Assembly (NCBI GenBank): GCA_045605445.1
Contig: JAZUPZ010000019.1
Span: 1-28,264 of the forward strand
Source of the DNA: CAZMHL01 sp045605445
Lineage (GTDB): Bacteria; Bacillota; Clostridia; RGIG6154
Reading direction: 5' to 3'
Length of the DNA stretch: 28,264 bases
Position numbers and translations under genes: made by a program. The first letter of the stretch is position 1, and each line of letters opens with the position of its first letter. Positions 6,243 to 12,271 of this stretch are shown piece after piece. The notes beneath the pieces are model-generated. The model made no database searches and was not told the DNA's origin. It saw nothing but the letters and a program-made list of their open reading frames with translations.

Positions 6243-6890
6243 TTAGTTTTGTATAGATTCCAACAAATCTTCAATCTTGCAGCCAAGTGTTTTTGATAGT
6301 GCAAGAAGTGTAGTTGTTGCTGCTTTATTTATATCCTTTGCTTTCAGTTCGTACTGTTGCAAGGTTCTTAAGTTCACCCCTGATTTTTCGGCAAGCTCTC
6401 TTTGGGAGTAGCCAATGTTTTTGCGAAGTTCCTGTAATTTTGTTGTTGTGGTTTTTCTTTCAATTATTGAATTTACCACATCTACAAATTTGTCTTCGTG
6501 TGCTTCATGAAGCGGATGATATAGGTTTTCAATTTCTTCAGCAGATATGTTCTGAAAAATATCTTTAAATGTTCTGCCTGTGTTCCATTGATAATAAGCT
6601 ACAATCCATCCACACCAATATTCAGGAGAACAGTCATATTCTGTCTGAACTCCCGGGAGGTCTTGTTCAATACCTGCTTTTACAATGATTTCGTGAACAA
6701 GTTCGGTTCCTGACAAGCCCGAAATGATTTTAGGTACGCCGTTTCCAAACTGTGTAGCAAATCCGGTTGCGATAAATAAATCAAAGAATTTTTGCAAGTT
6801 CATCTTACAAGCGTTTACCGCATAATCGGCAGCTTCGCCAAGATTTCGCATTGCATCATCTAAATATTGTTCATCGTAAGCGCGCATCAT
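6243..6890 (-). CDS. Two-domain HTH protein paired with DUF3990
   Basis: A 215-aa protein. Residues 1-140 form a helical domain of the kind found next to DUF3990 genes (YLDDAMRNLGEAADYAVNAC, then CSPEYWCGWIVAYYQWNTGR). Residues about 150-210 are a Cro/C1 HTH (LQELRKNIGYSQRELAEKSG, VNLRTLQQYE). ATG 6890 follows GAGGAGGT. The start overlaps the end of the DUF3990 gene by 20 bp, so translation is coupled. By arrangement it may neutralise the DUF3990 protein and repress the shared promoter; both are inferences. Confidence 0.75.
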   Translation of the reverse strand: MMRAYDEQYLDDAMRNLGEAADYAVNACKMNLQKFFDLFIATGFATQFGNGVPKIISGLSGTELVHEIIVKAGIEQDLPGVQTEYDCSPEYWCGWIVAYYQWNTGRTFKDIFQNISAEEIENLYHPLHEAHEDKFVDVVNSIIERKTTTTKLQELRKNIGYSQRELAEKSGVNLRTLQQYELKAKDINKAATTTLLALSKTLGCKIEDLLESIQN

Positions 6891-7548
6891 CAGGGGTTAC
6901 CTCCTCACGAATAATATCTCTCATAAATAATCCGTTTAAATCTTCTTTTTCAAGTTCAGCATTAAATGCTTCTCTTGCTTCATCATCTCTTGCTTTACGC
7001 TTTGCATAGTAGATTGTGTTGTCACAAACTTCATAAGACACAAATTTTATCTCATCAAATGCTTTTTTGCTCTTTAGAACAACCTGCTCGCCAAGCTTAC
7101 CAAGACGCATAGCATAAGATAGCTGATTGAGTGAAATTTCGTTATTAACAAAGGCTCTTGCAAACGAGAAATAAGAATCGTCAGCACGGTAGCCTATAAT
7201 TGCATCGTACCCTTCTGTGTCGGGCATAAAATGCTCGATAAGCCATTCACGACCACGTTTCATAACCGGGGTAGATAAACGAACCTTTCTGTTCTTCATC
7301 AAAATTGCAAGCCAATGTAAAATGGTATATTCAGCAGATGAAAGATTCAAAACCTTAAGGTTTGACATATCAATCTCATATTTATTTACAAAGCCGTCAA
7401 CATCTTCGGTACAAGCCCACTCTTTTGCAAGTTCAATATGCTCTGTGCAATAAAATCCTCTGCCGTAATCGTTATAGGTTTTACCCTTGCCGAACTGAGG
7501 TTTTTCAATGATTTCAGGCGAACCGTGATATATAGTAAGCTTACTCAT
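6871..7548 (-). CDS. DUF3990 protein, ADP-ribosyltransferase-like
   Basis: A 225-aa soluble protein. The N-terminus LTIYHGSPEIIEKPQFGKGK then DYGRGFYCTEHIELAKEWA is the hallmark of DUF3990, assigned to the ADP-ribosyltransferase-like fold: the His of YHGS and the Y-x-GxGFYxTE segment would line the NAD pocket. DUF3990 genes are commonly coupled to small partners in toxin-antitoxin-like pairs. Here the partner is the overlapping HTH gene. Expression comes from a perfect sigma-A promoter inside the element's right end, so the pair is vegetatively expressed. Toxicity and target are unknown. ATG 7548 lies about 32 nt from the predicted transcript start. Confidence 0.8.
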   Translation of the reverse strand: MSKLTIYHGSPEIIEKPQFGKGKTYNDYGRGFYCTEHIELAKEWACTEDVDGFVNKYEIDMSNLKVLNLSSAEYTILHWLAILMKNRKVRLSTPVMKRGREWLIEHFMPDTEGYDAIIGYRADDSYFSFARAFVNNEISLNQLSYAMRLGKLGEQVVLKSKKAFDEIKFVSYEVCDNTIYYAKRKARDDEAREAFNAELEKEDLNGLFMRDIIREEVTPDDARLR

Positions 7549-7587
7549 TTCATCATCTCCGTACTTCCATAGAGTTATACACTTTGC

Positions 7588-7616
7588 ATTATACTCCCAC
7601 AGAAGTATTTTGTCAA
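7588..7616 (-). promoter_or_regulatory. Consensus sigma-A promoter of the DUF3990-HTH genes
   Basis: TTGACA (7616-7611), 17 bp, TATAAT (7593-7588), perfect on the minus strand. Inverted repeat AGAAGTATTTT (7601-7611)/AAAATACTTCT (7627-7637) overlaps the -35, and a third TACTTCCAT copy lies at 7562-7570 downstream. These TACTTC sites are candidate operators for the HTH partner. Confidence 0.75.
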
Positions 7617-7680
7617 TAGTTTTGAAAAAATACTTCTATTTCTTTGCAAAAAAACAGCAGCATAAAACTGCTATTAACAG

Positions 7681-7706
7681 TACTCAAACAATTACGATTG
7701 TGCGGA
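7681..7706. other. Right attachment site (element arm plus core GCGGA)
   Basis: Arm TACTCAAACA (7681-7690), 11 nt, then core GCGGA (7702-7706). The mirror arrangement of the left end: core, 11 nt, TGTTTGAGTA. The symmetry fixes the element ends independently of the CotJC protein alignment. Confidence 0.8.
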
Positions 7707-8183
7707 CCCGACGGCGAGCTGGGCGCTTCCCTTCGCTACCTTTCTCAGCGCTACTCTATGCCAACCCGCGACGCTAAAGGTATTTTAACAGACATTGGCA
7801 CCGAGGAGCTCGCCCATATGGAAATTGTTTCAACAATGGTTAAACAGCTCCTTAAAGGTGCAAGCGAAGAGGCTATTATGAAGGAATACGGCCCCGCATA
7901 TGTTGACCACGGCATAGGTGTTTACCCCATGAGCGCCGCAGGCGACCCCTTCACCGCCGCAACCTTCCAGGTTACCGGCAACCCCATCGCCGACATTACC
8001 GAAGACATTGCAGCAGAGCAGAAGGCGAGAGCGACGTATGAATATCTTCTTGATTTTGCGGACGACCCGGACGTTATTACTCCGCTCCGCTTTTTAAGAG
8101 AGAGGGAAATTGTTCACCTGCAGCGCTTCGGCGAGGTGCTCAACAACCTTCAGGAAACTATGTCAAAACACAATATGCAGTAA
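7707..8183 (+). CDS. cotJC: CotJC 3' segment (codons 32-189)
   Basis: The remaining 158 codons of the manganese-catalase-like spore coat protein: PDGELGASLRYLSQRYSMP, then TDIGTEELAHMEIVSTMV with ferritin-like Glu/His metal ligands, and a second EREIVHLQRFGE ligand helix. There is no start codon or ribosome site of its own; an open frame back to a TTG at 7644 runs through element DNA. With the 31 codons at 3958-4050 it makes exactly 189 aa, the usual CotJC length, with no internal stop. The sequence is well conserved and not decaying, which argues that it is still used after excision. Confidence 0.95.
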   Translation, partial: PDGELGASLRYLSQRYSMPTRDAKGILTDIGTEELAHMEIVSTMVKQLLKGASEEAIMKEYGPAYVDHGIGVYPMSAAGDPFTAATFQVTGNPIADITEDIAAEQKARATYEYLLDFADDPDVITPLRFLREREIVHLQRFGEVLNNLQETMSKHNMQ

Positions 8184-8185
8184 CC

Positions 8186-8219
8186 AAAAAGAGAGAAACT
8201 CCCCGTTTCTCTCTTTTTT
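8186..8219 (+). terminator. Terminator of the cotJ operon
   Basis: AAAAAGAGAGAAAC (8186-8199) pairs perfectly with GTTTCTCTCTTTTT (8205-8218) around a 5-nt loop, just after the cotJC stop. Confidence 0.85.
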
Positions 8220-8262
8220 ATTAAATTATTGAAGGCAGATTAAATATTCCAATGTGAAAATT

Positions 8263-8445
8263 TTACGGGTAATAGGGGTTTGGTTTGAAGAGGAGGATTA
8301 CAAGGTCGACAACAATGCCGATGCCGAAGAGACCGGCGGTGCAGAGGTAGAGAATTCCCATTAAGATTCTCTCTTCGTAGAACTTATGAATTCCCAGGTA
8401 GCCGAAAAAGAGGCAGAGGAAAAAGGAAGCCCATTTATTTTTCAT
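8263..8445 (-). CDS. TM2 domain-containing membrane protein
   Basis: A 60-aa protein with two transmembrane segments (about residues 5-23 and 30-52) in the TM2 pattern: FFLCLFFGYLGIHKFYEERI, then GILYLCTAGLFGIGIVVDLV. Function of the family is unknown; it is a common small integral membrane protein. ATG 8445 follows AAAGGAGAA. It is 18 bp downstream of the exonuclease stop on the same strand and so is probably cotranscribed with it. Confidence 0.85.
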   Translation of the reverse strand: MKNKWASFFLCLFFGYLGIHKFYEERILMGILYLCTAGLFGIGIVVDLVILLFKPNPYYP

Positions 8446-8463
8446 TTACAATTCTCCTTTCTT

Positions 8464-9111
8464 TTAAACTGCAAGGCTTAAGCCGCTGAGCAGGTCGGCA
8501 AAGGGGTTATTGCCTGCAGGTTCGTTATTTGTCTGAGTTAACCAGGCATTAAGGGTTAGTTTTTGTTCTTTTTTCATTTTGGCGAAGAGCAGAGCCGTGT
8601 TGCGGGCGTCTACCAGGGCATCGTGAATATTTTCATCGTAGTCGATATCGGCGATGATAAGCGCTTCTTTAAGGCTATAGGCTCTGGTTGAGTCCATTTT
8701 TTCACTGAAGGTTTTCTGGCAGTCTTCCCATTTATCCAGAAGCTGTTCAAGCTTTGGAATTTTAATTTCCTTAAGCTCAAGCTCTTTACGAATTTGATTT
8801 TCGTCGTTTTCGCTCCAGGAAACGAGAATTGCATCATTTGGGAGCCAGTCGGCAAAGGCTTTAAGGGCAGCTTCTGTTGAAGGAGCGTTTTTCGTGTCGC
8901 CTCTGGTGATGCCCGTAAGGCTTTGGATAAAAGCATCTACCTCGCCGAACTGAGGAGCAACATAGGTTTTGAACCTGTCGGCAATTTCATAATTTTCATT
9001 AAGAAGAACGGCGCCTATTTCAATAAGCTCGCCTCTTTTGCCGAATTTGCCCTTTTCGGCGCCCTGCAGAACTCTGCACATTTCAAGGTCTACAATTACA
9101 TATTTACTCAT
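8464..9111 (-). CDS. DEDDh 3'-5' exonuclease (KapD-like)
   Basis: A 215-aa RNase T/DNA polymerase III epsilon-type exonuclease. Motif Exo I is VIVDLEMCR (Asp8, Glu10), Exo II SWSENDENQI with the second Asp, Exo III HDALVDARNTALLF with His and Asp of the DEDDh set. No polymerase or other domain is fused. Its start overlaps the stop of the small upstream ORF (ATGA), indicating translational coupling. KapD-type proteins have been linked to sporulation control in Bacillus; whether this one is, is unknown. Substrate (RNA or DNA) cannot be read from the sequence. Confidence 0.85.
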   Translation of the reverse strand: MSKYVIVDLEMCRVLQGAEKGKFGKRGELIEIGAVLLNENYEIADRFKTYVAPQFGEVDAFIQSLTGITRGDTKNAPSTEAALKAFADWLPNDAILVSWSENDENQIRKELELKEIKIPKLEQLLDKWEDCQKTFSEKMDSTRAYSLKEALIIADIDYDENIHDALVDARNTALLFAKMKKEQKLTLNAWLTQTNNEPAGNNPFADLLSGLSLAV

Positions 9112-9236
9112 TTGAATAATTCAATCTCCTTTTTTGCTTTGAAATTTACATTTACTCCCAGCTCTTTTGCCAAGGCAGGAGCCTTTTTTATTTTTTCACA
9201 CAGCCTTATGGCGATGATTCTTTCTTTTACACTCAT
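9108..9236 (-). CDS. 42-aa small protein coupled to the exonuclease
   Basis: A short ORF: MSVKERIIAIRLCEKIKKAP then ALAKELGVNVNFK and a charged tail. ATG 9236 has GGAAGG about 8 nt upstream, and its TGA overlaps the exonuclease ATG (ATGA). The N-terminal pattern VKERI-x-IRL-x-EKI-x-K-x-P, with A-x-LGV after it, resembles short conserved Clostridia ORFs I recall without known function. Its coding nature is supported by the coupling but not proven. Confidence 0.55.
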   Translation of the reverse strand: MSVKERIIAIRLCEKIKKAPALAKELGVNVNFKAKKEIELFK

Positions 9237-9240
9237 TATG

Positions 9241-9903
9241 TTTCCTTCCGTTTTTTGTATTTTAGACTATTTTACACCTTTTTTGGCGGTCAAGCCATAA
9301 CAAAAAGTGCAAAAACGAACGACATTTTTCCGCAAAAAGTGCAAAAAAAGAAAACCTCAGGTTTGCCGAGTGTTCTCAAGGACACTCGGCAGCGATATAA
9401 ATTCCTGCGGAATTTTATATATGTGCTTCACACGCGATATGCTATGCAGCGTGATATGTTGCTATCGCAACGAGTTTTCAGGGAATTTATATCATATCGC
9501 AATTTTTATAAAAATTATATCGGATTTGTCGTAAGACAGATATATAGCGTTTGCAAAGCAAACATATCACAAAACCCACCCAACGCTTATTTAAAGCATT
9601 GTGTGGGTTTTCATTTAATTTGAAAGTGTCCTTACGGACACTCTCATTTGAGATTTTCCCTTTTTGCGGTATGAGCTTTTTTACATCTCTCAGGGGATAG
9701 GAAAAAATGCTTCAGAACGAACAAACTGAGCCACAAGCTCCGCTTGTGGGAACCCGAAGCTGTACAAAAGTACAGCGAGTTAGGCGAAGTTTGTTCGTAG
9801 CAAAAATGCATACAAATCAAAGAAAACCTCAGGTTTGAGGTTTCCCCTTTTGCATTATGAGCTTTAAATAAACTTTGTCGCTTTTTTGCGGTATGAGCTT
9901 TTT
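9241..9903. repeat. Repeat-rich intergenic region
   Basis: No gene is supported. Contents in order: hairpin CCGAGTGT/ACACTCGG (9366-9389); an array of small stem-loops separated by GATAT-like linkers (about 9391-9572); a terminator-like hairpin with AAAACCCAC/GTGGGTTTT ends (about 9571-9611); hairpin AGTGTCC/GGACACT (9625-9642); TTTTTGCGGTATGAGCTTTT at 9661, repeated near 9884 at the end of the next gene; and a multi-stem element at 9716-9801 whose right half is repeated at 141-172. Frames here are low-complexity and overlap the hairpins. Confidence 0.65.
9716..9801. repeat. Multi-stem element with GTAC-N4-GTAC hairpin
   Basis: Outer arms ACGAACAAACT and AGTTTGTTCGT enclose two hairpins: CCACAAGC/GCTTGTGG, and GCTGTAC-AAAA-GTACAGC. 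Then comes the conserved strand GAGTTAGGCGA. The predicted fold is a three-way junction. Positions 9770-9801 match 141-172 with one mismatch. It could act as DNA or RNA; no promoter was identified. Confidence 0.55.
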
Positions 9904-10410
9904 TTACATCCCCTGTGTAAGTTCTTTATATTTTTGCATATTTATCTTTCCGTTTGCAATCATTTGCTCGGTCCACAGCTGCAGGGATTCCACGGTTAAA
10001 GAAATTTTTTCAAGCTCCTTCTGGATAAAAACGAAGTCTTTAAGCTCGCTGTCGTTTATTTCGCCGTCGGCGGTTATTTCAATAAGGCGTTCCTGGCTTT
10101 TCTTCATTGAATTCAGCGAAGCTACCATTGAAAGAACGATTTTTTCCAGGTCTTTAACCTCTACCTCGGGCACATAGTTTTTGCCTATTTCACATTCGTT
10201 TGCGCAATAGTGATTACAAAGTGACGGGTTTTTATACACCCTTGAAAGAAGCATAACCTCTTCGGGATGAATATGAAACCTTCCGTTTTCTATTCTTTCA
10301 AGTCTTTCGGTAGTAAGGCTTCCCAGCTTTTGCGAAGCAACCAGGTCGCAAACCTCGTCTCTTGAAAGCTTAAGGCTGTTTCTTAATTCTTTATAAACAT
10401 TTTTACTCAT
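9904..10410 (-). CDS. HTH-domain regulator at the end of the TIR operon
   Basis: A 168-aa protein. A Cro/C1-like HTH occupies about residues 1-70 (LRNSLKLSRDEVCDLVASQK, LERIENGRFHIHPEEVMLLS). Then a Cys cluster (CNHYCANEC) precedes a helical C-terminal half that may dimerise. ATG 10410 follows GAGGTGG and is preferred to an ORF extension running into the deformylase gene. It is 8 bp after the deformylase-like gene, the last gene of the five-gene operon, so it may sense state or regulate that operon (inference). Its 3' end is partly copied at 9661. Confidence 0.75.
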   Translation of the reverse strand: MSKNVYKELRNSLKLSRDEVCDLVASQKLGSLTTERLERIENGRFHIHPEEVMLLSRVYKNPSLCNHYCANECEIGKNYVPEVEVKDLEKIVLSMVASLNSMKKSQERLIEITADGEINDSELKDFVFIQKELEKISLTVESLQLWTEQMIANGKINMQKYKELTQGM

Positions 10411-10418
10411 TTTCCACC

Positions 10419-10832
10419 TCATATTAAAATTCCGTTGCAATGGTCAATTTCGTGCTGAATAATTTGCGCCGTAAAGCCCTGAAAGGTTTTTATTCTTTCC
10501 TTCATTTCAGGGGTTTGATATTTTACCTTTATTTTTTTGTAGCGTTTTGTTTTTCTCGGCCCTCCAAGCAGGGAAAGGCAGCCCTCCTGAGCCTCGTAAG
10601 GGTCGGAAAATTTAATAATCTGAGGGTTGAACATTGTCATATATTCCCCGTTATTATCAAAGCATATTATTCTTTTTTCCTCGCCTATCATATTTGCCGC
10701 CATACCTACGCAGCCCTCTTTATGGGCAAGGAGGGTATCTTCCAGATTTTTTGCGATTTCCAGATCGTTTTCATTTGCATTTTTTGCTTTTCTCGCAAGA
10801 AAAACAGGGTCGTGCACAAGCTCTTTTACCAT
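10419..10832 (-). CDS. Short peptide deformylase homologue
   Basis: A 137-aa member of the deformylase family, which removes N-formyl groups from new proteins using a metal. Motif 1 is GCVGMAANMIG, with Asn47 where classical enzymes have catalytic Gln; motif 2 is EGCLS; motif 3 is QHEIDH with the metal-binding His pair and catalytic Glu. The protein stops five residues after HEIDHC, shorter than the 150-190 aa of housekeeping deformylases. Short Firmicutes homologues with GMAAN exist, so activity is possible but unproven. It starts 6 bp after the nuclease-like gene, with GGGTGA as a weak ribosome site. Its place among TIR and nuclease-like genes is unusual. Confidence 0.8.
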   Translation of the reverse strand: MVKELVHDPVFLARKAKNANENDLEIAKNLEDTLLAHKEGCVGMAANMIGEEKRIICFDNNGEYMTMFNPQIIKFSDPYEAQEGCLSLLGGPRKTKRYKKIKVKYQTPEMKERIKTFQGFTAQIIQHEIDHCNGILI

Positions 10833-10838
10833 AATTTA

Positions 10839-11717
10839 TCACCCGATTATATTTTTATATTCCTTCTGACTGCACAGCTTAAAGGAGAAGGAGCCGGCAA
10901 GGGCATCTGCTCCTTTTTTTATATCGCCCACGCCGCAGTATTCGCCAAGAAAGACAAGCAGGTCGCAAAGGATATTTTTAAAGTTGAAGGATTCGCATTC
11001 TTTTTTTGTTTTGCTGTAAATTTTTATAATTTCCTCATTTTCAAGAACTTCAGCCGGATTGAAAAGAAGATAAACAAATTTTATTGGCTTTTCTTCAAGT
11101 CTTTTTGTTAAAATTGCCGTTGCAATTCCCAGCAGATGGCTTATCATTTGCTTTATATCAAAATGCTCAATTTTTTCATTGCCCGAATAAAAATCAACCG
11201 TCATATAAAGGGGATTTTCATTGGAGTGAGAAATTTTGCAATTAAAATTTGTATTTTTGCTTTCGCTGAGGAAACGGTAGCAGCTTTCGTAGACAGTTTT
11301 TACGGTTTTCGTTTTCGCACCGTAGGGCTCGCGGCATTTTGCCTCCACAAAAACATATTCCTTTTCGTTGTTCATAAAACCGTCGAGATTTGCAATTCCG
11401 CCCACAGTTGTTTTAAGCTTTTCTTCAAAAAGAAAGCCGGGAATTTCCCTTGACAGCAGATAAATCATTCTGCTTGAAGAGCCGTAGGACGCCATTTTCG
11501 GCGGAACCCTCAAGGAAGGGGCAAGCTCGCCTCCGCTCCCCTCGGAATATCTTTCAAAAGCGGTTTTGTACTTTTCCTTCATTTCTTTTACAAAAAGTTC
11601 CCATTCCTCATTGGTCATATAGGAATTATAAGCTTTTTTGTTTACTTCAAAGCCCTTTTCACCGGGATTCTGACTTTGCTTTATTGCAAGGTCGAGAGTT
11701 TTCTGTAATTGGCTCAT
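10839..11717 (-). CDS. Putative PD-(D/E)XK-type nuclease-like protein
   Basis: A 292-aa protein without a family I can name with certainty. Residues 98-130 contain a plausible nuclease core: EEK, then GGIANLDGF (Asp112), then VFVEAKC (Glu125-x-Lys127), the spacing of PD-(D/E)XK enzymes. Around it, KMASYGSSSRMIYLLSREIP precedes the core and a helical C-terminal half follows. It resembles uncharacterised PGN_0703-like predicted restriction endonucleases from memory. ATG 11717 follows AGGAGG and overlaps the stop of the metallopeptidase gene (ATGA). There is no methyltransferase nearby, so it is not an ordinary restriction system. Confidence 0.6.
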   Translation of the reverse strand: MSQLQKTLDLAIKQSQNPGEKGFEVNKKAYNSYMTNEEWELFVKEMKEKYKTAFERYSEGSGGELAPSLRVPPKMASYGSSSRMIYLLSREIPGFLFEEKLKTTVGGIANLDGFMNNEKEYVFVEAKCREPYGAKTKTVKTVYESCYRFLSESKNTNFNCKISHSNENPLYMTVDFYSGNEKIEHFDIKQMISHLLGIATAILTKRLEEKPIKFVYLLFNPAEVLENEEIIKIYSKTKKECESFNFKNILCDLLVFLGEYCGVGDIKKGADALAGSFSFKLCSQKEYKNIIG

Positions 11718-12262
11718 CTTATTTTTATCCTCCTGAGTTTTTCTCTTAAGGTTTTCCAATCGGGGCAGGTTTTTGCAAGTTCCTCATAGAACTTTTTCGA
11801 ATGGTTTGCCTGAATAAAATGGGTAAATTCGTGATGAACCACATATTCTATACATTCAGGCGGAGCATACATAAGGTTTTTATTAAAGGTTAGAATTCCC
11901 TGCGTTGGGCGGCAGCTTCCCCATTTTGAAACCATTTTGCGGAACTTGAGCTGAGGAAAGCTTATTCCCCTTGCCCTGTAAAGAGGATAAACCCTTTCGC
12001 AGATTTTTGTTATAACCTCTGTAATTTCCTTTTCGGAAAAATACTGAACCTTTTTATTTTTCTTTTCAAATTTTTCAATGGCATTCAGGATAAAATCTGC
12101 CTTTTCAAGGAGAAGCTCCTCTATTTCCCTTACGCTTACCCTTTTGCTTGCGGAAACATAAACAGAACAGTCGGACTTTATTCTGATATTTATATTTTTA
12201 ACCTTTTTATATTCAAGCTCGTAGCTGATTATTTTGCCTTTAAGGCTTATAGTTCTTGTCAT
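11714..12262 (-). CDS. YgjP-like M48-type metallopeptidase
   Basis: A 182-aa protein of the YgjP/DUF45 family of zinc metallopeptidase-like proteins. The active-site helix is VVHHEFTHFI (His144-Glu145-x-x-His148), with a downstream NHSKKFYE carrying the likely third ligand His154. The upstream WGSCRPTQGILTFN segment is also typical. No signal peptide, so it is cytoplasmic. YgjP-like genes are often found beside type I restriction genes, making the neighbouring nuclease-like gene notable. ATG 12262 follows AAGGAGAG and is 9 bp after the TIR gene stop. Confidence 0.85.
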   Translation of the reverse strand: MTRTISLKGKIISYELEYKKVKNINIRIKSDCSVYVSASKRVSVREIEELLLEKADFILNAIEKFEKKNKKVQYFSEKEITEVITKICERVYPLYRARGISFPQLKFRKMVSKWGSCRPTQGILTFNKNLMYAPPECIEYVVHHEFTHFIQANHSKKFYEELAKTCPDWKTLREKLRRIKIR

Positions 12263-12271
12263 TTTCTCTCC

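Larger units (their letters stand above)
4051..7706. mobile_element. Skin-like intervening element in cotJC
   Basis: A 3656-bp insertion, bounded by 5-bp GCGGA cores, that splits cotJC. Its five genes all face opposite to cotJ: serine recombinase next to the left end, a 55-aa ORF, a probable beta-flower protein, an HTH protein and a DUF3990 protein next to the right end. Recombination between the cores joins GGC GGA to CCC GAC and restores a 189-aa reading frame without a scar. Elements of this plan in sporulation genes (skin in sigK, SP-beta in spsM) are excised in the mother cell by their serine recombinase; excision during sporulation here is inferred. No phage structural, replication or transfer genes are present. 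Confidence 0.9.

Noticed and set aside
4051..7706. A phage or a conjugative element
   Set aside because: No capsid, terminase, replication, relaxase or mating genes; only a recombinase and a few cargo genes are present.
7644..8183. A 179-aa gene starting at TTG 7644
   Set aside because: The first 21 codons are element DNA containing the attachment arm and lack a ribosome site; the remainder is the 3' part of cotJC.
9255..9623. A plus-strand 122-aa frame in the hairpin region
   Set aside because: It crosses several stem-loops, has no ribosome site and no protein-like composition.
10440..11111. A 223-aa plus-strand frame
   Set aside because: Antisense to the deformylase and nuclease-like genes; Phe-rich shadow, while the minus-strand genes have catalytic motifs and ribosome sites.
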